Source of the DNA: Anarhynchus alexandrinus
Taxonomy: Eukaryota; Chordata; Aves; Charadriiformes; Charadriidae
Direction of reading: 5' to 3'
DNA length: 64,000 nt
Assembly: GCA_008711295.1 (NCBI GenBank)
Contig: VUYV01000331.1
Location: forward strand, 1,328-65,327
Positions within the stretch are counted from its first letter, which is position 1. Every line of letters begins with the position of its first letter. Positions 13,230 through 29,863 of this stretch are shown here, in pieces. A model generated the notes under the pieces. That model had not been told where the DNA came from, did no database searches, and saw only the letters and a program-made list of their open reading frames with translations. The position numbers and the translations under genes were made by a program.

Positions 13230-15314
13230 CAGACTCCGGGTTTCTGGTGTTGGTTACAGAGCTGAGGCGGTAACAGGGAAATAACAAAAGCTGCAGGATG
13301 GGTTTGGGGTGGTGCCATGAACCACACATGGTACCTGTTTGCTGCTTAGGAGGGGCTGGCAGCTGGCTGTGGATCCCGCTGCAGGTGCAGAGCCCGGCCG
13401 TCTCCCCGATCTCCAGCATCTCCAGGGAGCAGCAAAGCTCTGACATAGCTGAGAATGGGGTGAAACTTGTCACACCCCCAGAACAGCAGCTCGGCCCTCC
13501 CATCTCACCCACCCCACAGTTCAGCACAGACCCTGCCCGGTACGCACACTCCAGAGCTAAGGGCCTATGGAACCAGCAGAATCTGGCTTTTTTTTTTTTA
13601 AAGTAATGGGAGATCCTATTGGTTTATCAGGGCCAAAGCAGAGACCGGTAAACGTGTGCGGGGTGAACTGTAAGATGAACAAAGTGGGAGGATCCAGCAG
13701 TCCAGAGGAGAGGCAGCTGCCCCGACCTGGGTCCTTGCTCGCCCACAAGGTCACTGCTCAGCTGGGTGGGTGCTGGTTTTTGACTCCAAGAGCCTGTAAA
13801 ACCGGGAGACTAAAGGCAAACAATGTCCTACTACTNAAAAAAAAAAAAAAGACACACAAACCAAACATGCCAGGCTGGACTTTGCCCAAGGAGGTTTTTT
13901 TCAGCCGTTTATGCCCACTCCCTCTGGTAGGAGGCGGAAACATTTCGGGGCAGCAGGGGCAAGAACCACAGCAGCAGGAATCGGGGATAGCCTGATAAGG
14001 ACTGACAGGAGCCCGGGCTTTCGTGACATTTTCCTCGTTAGCTTGTCATAAAGCAGACCTGGGGCAAGGGTGGCTTCCTCAGCGCAGTCACGCGCTGCTA
14101 CGTGGAGAGCGGAGCCTGGAGCAACGAGCCTCGGTCATCCCCGAGCGTGCAAGCTGGTCACGGAGTTCATCAGCACTCCTGAGCGAGACACGCAGCTCCA
14201 ACTGCCTCTCCTGGGCCGGGGAAGGCACATGAGCCCAGCGCAGGGAGCCTGAGAGGCATTTACAGGTGGCTGCAGAGAGCATCACCCCCAGCCCGGCCAG
14301 GCAGACCCTCCCCAGCACCCTCATTTGCAGGCGCTGCCCCCTCCCAGCTCACATCCCGCCCTGCGCAGGCAGCCTGGGTCCCTTCTGCCGGAGAAATCAC
14401 ACGCTCTGCCTGGAAATATGCCACTTTTTTTTTTTTTCTTTATGTTACACTGCAGTTTTAACAAAGATACGAACATGCAGAGTAATGCCACTTGTCAGCG
14501 GGAGCTCGGAAGAGAACGCAGCGATGCCTGTCAGTAGTCAGCAGGGAGAGAGGCTCTTGGAAAAGGGGCAGGAGACGCACTCCCTGCAAGAACAGCAACC
14601 CCAGCGGCCCCCTACATCCTCTCCCTTGCCCACAACCACAGACCCTCCAGCCTACACTTGTCGTAGGACAGCAGGACAACTGCTCCAGCTGTGACGGGAG
14701 CCCTCCCCTGAGCCCTGCGGGGCTCAGTCTGTTCCACTTTGGGCAAGAATAGAAGCAGCAGAAAGGAGGAGCAGAGTTTGTCTCTACCGCAATAGCTGTT
14801 TTTTTAGACTGGTGTTTTCTCTTCCCAAGGAGGCAGAAGGAGAATTATTTCACAAAATAAACAGGCCCTTGTTTTCACCGGAGAGCCAAGGGGAAGGGAT
14901 TAAAAGCTCAGGAGTACCTGCTGCCAAACTGAAACAGCAAAGAGAGCATTAGCAGCTCTGAAGGGCCAGGAGATTAAGCTAAGCAGTACATTAAGGATAC
15001 GTCCCAAAACCTCTCGAGCCTGGCTCTTGTAGCCCTAACACCCTTTTTGCTCTAACCCCTCCTTCTCTCCTAACTGCTGCTTGGCTGTTGCAGATGGCTC
15101 CGACTGGAGCTGCTGCAGGATGATTCTGTGGCCTTGTGTTCTGCTCAACACAGGACAAGTGAGGACGACTTCACGAAGCTGCCTCCACAGCGAGCTCGGG
15201 TGGGGACGCTGGAAGTGGTTACTTGCCCAAGGTAAGGGATCCCTACATATCCGGCGATGCGTATCCTGCCCCATTCGACAGGCTGACTGAAAGAGGCGGG
15301 GAGAAGGGGTGGGC
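13230..15314 (-). other. intergenic DNA and NUDC 3' flank
   Basis: It holds a single N at 13836 before an A-tract and a T-tract near 14425. No coding gene is recognised. The right part must contain the NUDC 3' UTR (minus strand), but I see no clean minus-strand AATAAA close to the stop codon. Confidence 0.4.
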
Positions 15315-23815
<8,501 letters not shown>

Positions 23816-24043
23816 CGCCGCCGCACCGACCGCCTCAGCCCCTCACGCCGGCGCCCGGAACCGGAAGCGGCGCGAACGGAAGCACAGGCCCGTTTCCTGT
23901 TACCGGCCAATCCGCGAAGAGAGCGGCGCGGAGGGACGTTATGATTGGCCGCAGTCGCGGCCAATCTGTCGGAGGGAGGTGGGACGTGAGGCGCGGGATC
24001 CGGTTGCCATGGCGATTGCCTGTCTGGGCCCTGTGTCCCCCCT

Positions 24044-24201
24044 ATGGCGGGCCGAGGCCTGAATCCGGCCTGTCCCCGGCCGAGGCACCGCCATCCCCGG
24101 GGGGGGATCCCTCACCCGGCCACCAGCCCCCCGGAGATCAGTGATGAGAAGCTCCTCAATTCCTGCCTCAATTTCTGCTGGTCAACGGCTAGCAATACCA
24201 G
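24044..24201 (+). CDS. possible first coding exon of an unidentified gene divergent from NUDC
   Basis: An ATG at 24044 opens 52 codons whose second half reads like real protein (PPEISDEKLLNSCLNFCWST), ending at an AG|GTAAAA donor at 24201. It lies about 230 bp from the NUDC ATG on the opposite strand, 28 nt after an RFX X-box-like site. A possible second exon, 25359-25459, follows a pyrimidine tract. It joins in frame to give RYKPMGPAWDRLLQ and ends at a GTTAGG donor; a CR1 occupies the intervening intron. I do not recognise the protein and found no convincing third exon. It could equally be a 5' UTR of a divergent lncRNA. Confidence 0.3.
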
Positions 24202-24246
24202 GTAAAAATGTTTCCACTGTGCTTCACTGCGCAAGTTCTGTTGTAG

Positions 24247-25310
24247 AATCACAGAATGGTTTGGGTTGGAAGGGACCTTAACGATCATCTAGTTCCAACC
24301 CCTGCCCTGGGCAGGGACACCTCCCACCAGCCCAGGTTGCTCCAAGCCCCGTCCAGCCTGGCCTTGAACACCTCCAGGGATGGGGCAGCCACAGCTTCTC
24401 TGGGCAACTTGCGCCAGGGGCTCACCACCCTCAGTCAGGAATTTCTTCCTGATATCTAATCTAAATCTCCCATCTTCCAGTTTGAAGCTGTTCCCCCTCA
24501 TCTTATCACTACATGCCATTGTAAAAAGTCCTTCCCCAGCTCTCCTGGAGCCCCTTTAGGGACTGGAAGGGGCTCTAAGGTCTCCCCGGAGCCTTCTCTT
24601 CTCCAGGCTGAACCCCCCCAACTCTCCCAGCCTGTCCTCCCAGCAGAGGGGCTTCAGCCCTCGCAGCATCTCTGGGGCCTCCTCTGGCCCCGCTCCAACA
24701 GCTCTGTGTCCTTCTGATGTTGGTGGCCCCAGAGCTGGAAGCAGCACTGTAGGGGGTTCTCCCCAGCGCGGAGCAGAGAGGCAGAATCCCCTCCCTTGCC
24801 CTGCTGGCCACACTGCTGGGGATGCAGCCTGGGATGCTGTTGACTTTCTGGTCTGCGAGTGCATGTTGCCAGCTTGTGTTTAGCTCCTCATCCACCAACA
24901 CCACCAGGTCCTTCTCCCCAGGGCTGCTCTCCATCCATCCTCCACCCAGCCTGTGTTTGTGCTGGGGGTTGCTCTGACCACCAGGCAGGACTTTACACTT
25001 GGTCTTGTTGAATTTCATGAGGTTCATACAGGCCCACCTCTCCACCCTGTCCCGGTCCTTCTGGATGGTGTCCCTCCCCTCCAGCATGTCAGCTGCACCG
25101 CACAGCTTGGTGTTGTCGGCAGACTTGCTGAGGGTGCACTCGATCCCACTGTCTGTGTCGCTGACAAAGATATTAAACAGCACCAGTCCCAGTACTGATC
25201 CCTGAGGAACTCCAGTCGTCACTGGTTGCCACTTAGACATCGAGCCATTGACTGCAATTCTCTGACTGCGGCTGTCCAGCCAATTCATTATCCACCTTAT
25301 TACTCAAGGT
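24247..25310 (-). mobile_element. CR1 retrotransposon, minus strand, 5'-truncated
   Basis: The + strand begins with AGAATCACAGAATGGTTTGG, the reverse complement of the CR1 3' end. The minus strand encodes the reverse-transcriptase C-terminal half: TTGVPQGSVLGLVLFNIFVS, then KSADNTKLCGAADML (a degenerate FADD box), KFNKTKCKVL, and the terminal non-LTR tail. At about 1.06 kb it is the longest copy here. It is broken by frameshifts and substitutions. Confidence 0.92.
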
Positions 25311-25618
25311 GAAAATCTGAGAATTTGCTCTTCCCCTGACCTGCGTTTCCTCAGAGAGATACAAACCAATGGGCCCTGCCTGGGATCGACTGCTACAGTC
25401 CACCAGTTCACTGGGTTTCTCTTCCCTGACCGTAACAACACGAGTCTCCTGTCAGCAAGGTTAGGCAAACAGCCGCTGATAAAACGACTTCCAGGTTGCT
25501 CTTTCCAAGGCTACTGAACACAGGGCCCAGACGAGTGCCCTCTGTGTGTGTGTGTGAACCTCCTGGCGGTGACACCTGCCTGATGACAGCGTGGGGCCTT
25601 GGTGCCATGGTACAGGCC

Positions 25619-25631
25619 GGGTTAATGACTT
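25619..25631 (+). promoter_or_regulatory. candidate FXR/RXR response element (IR-1)
   Basis: GGGTTAATGACTT is an inverted repeat of nuclear-receptor half-sites spaced by one base (GGGTTA, A, TGACTT). It is followed directly by the forkhead-like TGTTTAT. The mammalian SHP promoter has an IR-1 FXR element of very similar sequence about 0.3 kb upstream of the start site. Here it lies about 240 bp upstream of the TATA box. Confidence 0.6.
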
Positions 25632-25821
25632 TGTTTATACTGTTTGGGTAATCGCGATAAGGCCACCCAACCCACTGTCCCCCTCCCCGTGCCTCTGGCG
25701 CTTCATTGAGAAAACGGCCGTTGACGCCATATGGAGAACGTGTTTGCCCCAGCCAATCAGCCCAGGGACGGCTGGCTGTTTTATTTTTTTTTTTAATGAG
25801 GACCGCTTAATCACAGAGCGG

Positions 25822-25830
25822 TCAAGGCTG
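25822..25830 (+). promoter_or_regulatory. candidate LRH-1/NR5A2 site
   Basis: TCAAGGCTG resembles the extended half-site YCAAGGYCR bound by LRH-1, with one deviation, about 40 bp upstream of the TATA box. LRH-1 is the known activator of SHP transcription in mammals. Confidence 0.4.
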
Positions 25831-25860
25831 TGGAGGGGTGTTTCACTGGTGGCCCAGCCT

Positions 25861-25866
25861 TATAAG
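25861..25866 (+). promoter_or_regulatory. TATA box of NR0B2
   Basis: TATAAG in the context CCTTATAAGAGC, 136 bp before the start codon, leaving a 5' UTR of about 105 nt. Confidence 0.6.
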
Positions 25867-25996
25867 AGCTGGTTTGAGCAGCTGTGGACTGGCAGAGCTG
25901 GGAGGACGGGGAGATTTGGGAGGGATTTTACGTCTCTCTACCGTCTGCTGTAGCAGGAGCTGAGTTTCGCTGAGGATTCATCTGCCTGGCTCAGCT

Positions 25997-27457
25997 ATGA
26001 CCACCAGCAGCACGGACATGGACTGTGAGAGGTGCCAGTGCAACAGCGAAGACAAGCACACTGCCATCCTCTACACCCTCCTCAGTCAGAACCTCAACCA
26101 CAGCCGGGGCGGTCGCAGCCCTCCCCACCAGCGCTGCCTCTGCCACCAGCGCCGCACCGTCTGCCTCCGTACACCCCACATCACCTGCCAGGCGGCATCC
26201 AACGTGCTGGTAAAAACCATCAGCTTCATGAAAAACCTCCCTGCCTTCCAGCTGCTGCCGCGAGAGGATCAACTCCTGCTGCTGGACAGCTGCTGGGTTC
26301 CCCTCTTCCTCCTGGGACTGGTCCAGGAAATGGTGACCTTCGAGGTGATGGAGACCCCAGCCCCCAGCATGCTCAAGAAGATCCTCCTCGATGGCCAAAG
26401 TAAACAGCAGGAGCCTGAGCGGACACAGCCCACGCTGGCTGCCGTGCAGCGGCTGCAGTGCTGCCTGAACACCTTTTGGAGGCTGGACCTGAGCCCCAAG
26501 GAATACGCCTACCTGAAGGGAGCCATTCTCTTCAATCCCAGTGAGTTCAGCATCTGAACATGCACCTTTTGGCTTGGAGACGTTCAGGGCGCGGGCAGGC
26601 ATGAGAGTGGGGTGGGCTGGTTATCTTCTCCTTAACACCGATCATTATCAAATGCACCGGGAAGCGGGGAGGAGGGATGTCAAATGTAGTGGTAAAAGCT
26701 AGAGACCTTTGCCTGTCCTGCAGACAATAAATTACCCCGGGATTTACTTTGTAAAGCATGTGCTTCCCCACTTAACTATTTTTCCTCCCTCAAACGGCAT
26801 CCCTGGAATAGCTACGTTTTGGTAGTGCTGAGTACATCTCATTAGTGTAGCCTCAGAGTTCCCTTCTGAGAAATGGGGAAGGGGAAGGATGGGAATGGGA
26901 GAAACTTGGGGCTGTTTTCCAGCCTCTCTCATTACCAACTTTTCCTCCTCTCCCTTGGCAGATGTTCCTGGGCTGAAAGCTGCCCCGTACATCGAGAGCC
27001 TCCAGCAGGAAGCCCAGAGAGCGCTTCAGGAGGTCCTGCAGCCCCTGCACCCTGAGNTCTCATTAGTGTAGCTTCAGAGATCCCTTCTGAGAAATGGGGA
27101 AGGATGGGAATGGGAGAAACTTGGGGCTGTTTTCCAGCCTCTCTCATTACCAACTTTTCCTCCTCTCCCTTGGCAGATGTTCCTGGGCTGAAAGCTGCCC
27201 CGTACATCGAGAGCCTCCAGCAGGAAGCCCAGAGAGCGCTTCAGGAGGTCCTGCAGCCCCTGCACCCTGAGGACCAGGGCCGCTTTGCCCGCATTTTGCT
27301 AGTCTCCTCCACCTTAAAATCGATCCCTCCCGCCCTCATCACGGATCTCTTCTTCCGACCCATCATTGGCAACGCGGACATTGTTGAGCTCATCGTGGAA
27401 ATGCTGTACGAAATATCCGTCAGGCAGCTGGCTCCGGCGGCACGCATGGCGTGCTGA
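25997..27457 (+). CDS. NR0B2: nuclear receptor subfamily 0 group B member 2 (small heterodimer partner, SHP)
   Basis: Two exons, 25997-26540 and 27177-27457, give 274 residues (human 257). The intron position is the same as in mammals, within the FNP(D/N)VPGL stretch. There is no zinc-finger DNA-binding domain, as expected for NR0B; the protein is essentially a ligand-binding-domain fold. Visible features: an N-terminal LxxLL-type motif LYTLL (25-29); the conserved [16 protein letters not shown] and [14 protein letters not shown] helices; and [12 protein letters not shown] near the end. SHP heterodimerises with other nuclear receptors (LRH-1, HNF4A and others) and represses transcription, giving bile-acid feedback on CYP7A1 with FXR. 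The C-terminus is longer than in human (ends RMAC). The intron contains a partial duplicate of exon 2 (26962-27056) cut at an N, which is probably an assembly error; using 27177-27457 restores a full protein. Confidence 0.95.
26837..27271 (+). repeat. false tandem duplication of intron end plus exon 2 start of NR0B2
   Basis: 26837-27056 (220 nt) and 27058-27271 (214 nt) are the same sequence, separated by a single N at 27057. They differ by two substitutions near the start and a 6-nt indel (GGGGAA). The coding part (95 nt) is identical. This is the signature of two overlapping contig ends, or two alleles, left unmerged. Confidence 0.85.
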
Positions 27458-28456
27458 GCAGCCGCGCTTGGCCGATGGCTCCGTGGATGCTCCCCATGCC
27501 TCGCCAGGCAGCAAAGCAAATCTGGGAGCAGGGATTTAGCCAGACAGACACTCTGGACTCTGCAGGGAACTGTGCGTTTCAGTAGGACTGAGGCTGAGGA
27601 TTCAGCCAGGCTGCAGCAGAGCACACAGAGAATCAGCTTTGGTTCAGCAGATGTTTACAGCAGCTCCTGCTTCGCCTGTGCCGGTCTCCGTTTCAGGGAG
27701 CGCGTGTGCGGGTGAGGAGTTTATTTCCCTGTTTGCAGCCAGAGCGGCTCAGCCACCTGCAAAAAGACCACAGACCAGGTCAGGGTAGAGCCTGGTCCCG
27801 GTTTTTACTCAATGAATCCTTGGTCCCATTTCAATCAATGCATTTTGCTGTTAACTCCAAGAGATGAGGTTTGTCCTCAACTAAGAGATTGCTTCTGCAG
27901 TGTTTAGGCACACTGAGTAACATGTCTTCAGTGGGATCGCTTGCTGAATGCAAACATTATGGAATTAGCTCTGGGTGAAGTCTTGGTCTGTCTATTGTGC
28001 TTGAAATCTTAGAAATGTTGATGGAAGATCTTCCTCAGGCACCAAGAGGGAAAAAAGCCAGAGTATTAAATCTTACAGGGTGTGCAGATTCACCCCTCCT
28101 ACCTTTTCTTAGATTCTATCTTTTCTCCATAATGCCATGAAATAAAACAGAACTGCTCGCAGGGCAGTGGGTTTACCTAAAAGTGCCTAAACCTATTGCC
28201 CATCATCTTGGGCTGTGGGCTTATCTTGTTTGTGAGACAATAAGAGAACCCCGAGCTGTGAACGCTGCGGAGATGAGCGGAGCTGGTTTAGTGGTAGAAC
28301 CAAACGTCCCTCCCTTGAGTTACAGCTGGGTGCGCATGTAGCACGCCTGGAAAGCTTGCTCCTCCTGCCTGCAGCTTCTGCAACACGTTAGATGTCAGTA
28401 TTTTATAAGTGAACATTCTTACTGTTTGTATATAAGATGCAGTAAATTATTTTTTT

Positions 28457-28462
28457 AATAAA
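28457..28462 (+). terminator. poly(A) signal, probable NR0B2 3' end
   Basis: AATAAA within TTTTTTAATAAAATG, 1.0 kb after the NR0B2 stop codon. An earlier AATAAA lies at 28141-28146. The intervening DNA contains no other gene. Confidence 0.6.
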
Positions 28463-28469
28463 ATGTTTT

Positions 28470-29400
28470 ACATTTTGGAACCTGGTGGTGACTTTTTAGA
28501 GGTGGTGTTAAGTTTCTGGGGGGTTAGAAAAACCGGCTGCAGGCCTGGGGTGGAAAGGACGCTTGAAGGAAAAAGGGTTTTCCATAAAAATCCATCTGCC
28601 TCACCGTTGGGAAGGGAGTGTTGCGATGTCGGAACTGTCTGATGAACAGCCCCACGGCACTAAACCCCTCAGTGTGCCCAGCAGACAGAAATTCGCAGAG
28701 GCAGCGGGATCACAGCCCCGTCCACGCCTTGTGCCTTTCTCCAGGCGTTTAGCCTTGCCCCGAGGGCTCCCGGCCCAGCGGTGATGTCGGAGGTGGATGC
28801 TCTGACTCACCTGGCCACGCACACAGCCACCAACAGGCGCAAACACCATCCTGTTTGCCGTGCCAGACCCAGCCAAGGTGTTGGGTAAAGCCGCACGAAG
28901 CCTCCCTGTGCCCCGTCACGCTCCTACCCAGGGAAACGCCTCGAATTTTAGCCAGCAGTTCGGTGGGAGGAAGGACTGCTTTGTCAGTCTGTCCCTCCAC
29001 CTCTCACCGCTGCTGCCGAATGGTGACAGACGGCTTCCAAGGTGATCTCAGCCCCATGATGGCCGTTTTCCACAGGGAGGGAGTGTGTGAGTCACCGGAT
29101 GATTTCCGCAGGCCCACACCAGCCACGGGCAGACCTGAGCCACGCAGCGCGGTGACGCGTGCCTGAGTCACGGCACACGGGATGCCCAACAGCCCCGCTG
29201 CCTGTCTCCATCCTGCCTTTGGTTCCACCAGCCCCTGGGGACAGGGGATCGCTGTGGGCTCCCTTGTCCAGCATGGCACCTGCCCATGAGGCAGGTCTGT
29301 CACTGCAGGGCCACTCCTCCGTTGAAGGACGCGAAGTGCTGGGACTTTACCAAGAGGGCAAGGTCAGGACCCCTCACACAAGGCTGTGGGGGGCCAGGAC
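28470..29400. other. NR0B2-GPATCH3 intergenic DNA
   Basis: No gene is recognised. The sequence becomes progressively more GC- and C-rich toward the GPATCH3 minisatellite and promoter. Confidence 0.5.
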
Positions 29401-29404
29401 ACCC

Positions 29405-29725
29405 CCAGCACCCTGACACCCGCCCAGGGCCTGTGACATCCCCCTGGGGCCTGGCTGTGCCCAGGGCTTGTGACCTCCGTCGGGACCTGGCCACCCCCAA
29501 GGCCTGTCACCTCCATTGCGGCCTGGCCACCCCTTGACACCCCCAAGGCCTGTGACCCTCCCTGGGGCCTGGCCACCCCCTGAGACCCTCAGGGGCTGTG
29601 ACCCCCATCAGGGCCTGTGACCCCCATCAGGGCCTGGCCACCCTCAGGGCTTGTCACCTCCATTGGGGCCTGGCCCACCCCCTGACACCCCCAGGGCCTG
29701 TGTCCCCCCCTCCAGGCCTGGCCAA
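29405..29725 (+). repeat. degenerate minisatellite upstream of GPATCH3
   Basis: Imperfect tandem units built from GGCCTGTGACC and GGGGCCTGGCCACCCC recur about a dozen times, with 20-35 bp periods. An internal 20-nt unit around GTGACCCCCATCAGGGCCT is repeated back to back. It lies 50 bp upstream of the CTCF-like site. Confidence 0.8.
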
Positions 29726-29774
29726 AGGACCAGGCCCCCTCCGCGCCCCGACCCACCTGCAGCGCGTTCCCCGT

Positions 29775-29789
29775 CCACCAGGGGGCGCC
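29775..29789 (+). promoter_or_regulatory. candidate CTCF site
   Basis: CCACCAGGGGGCGCC matches the CTCF core consensus essentially perfectly. It is about 90 bp upstream of the GPATCH3 start codon. Confidence 0.6.
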
Positions 29790-29808
29790 CACTCCGCGCT
29801 CCGGGAGC

Positions 29809-29816
29809 TGACGTCA
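29809..29816 (+). promoter_or_regulatory. palindromic cAMP response element (CRE) in the GPATCH3 promoter
   Basis: A full TGACGTCA octamer 48 bp upstream of the start codon, in CpG-rich TATA-less sequence. CREB/ATF family factors bind this motif. Confidence 0.6.
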
Positions 29817-29863
29817 TCACGACGCGCCCAGCTGCCCGTGACGCGTCGCCCCGCTGGGGCAAG

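Larger units (their letters stand above)
25311..25996 (+). promoter_or_regulatory. NR0B2 promoter region
   Basis: Sequence between the CR1 and the NR0B2 start codon. It contains a (TG)n run near 25542-25555, the FXR-type inverted repeat at 25619-25631, a FOX site at 25632-25638, an LRH-1-like site at 25822-25830 and a TATA box at 25861-25866. The last implies transcription starting near 25890. Confidence 0.65.

Noticed and set aside
12491..13273. A 260-codon frame that could be taken for a host gene
   Set aside because: It is the CR1 ORF2 C-terminal region, with the standard tail motifs and a CR1 3' terminus.
26962..27056. An extra NR0B2 exon
   Set aside because: It is identical to the first 95 nt of the true exon 2 and ends at an N; it is better explained as an unmerged contig overlap.
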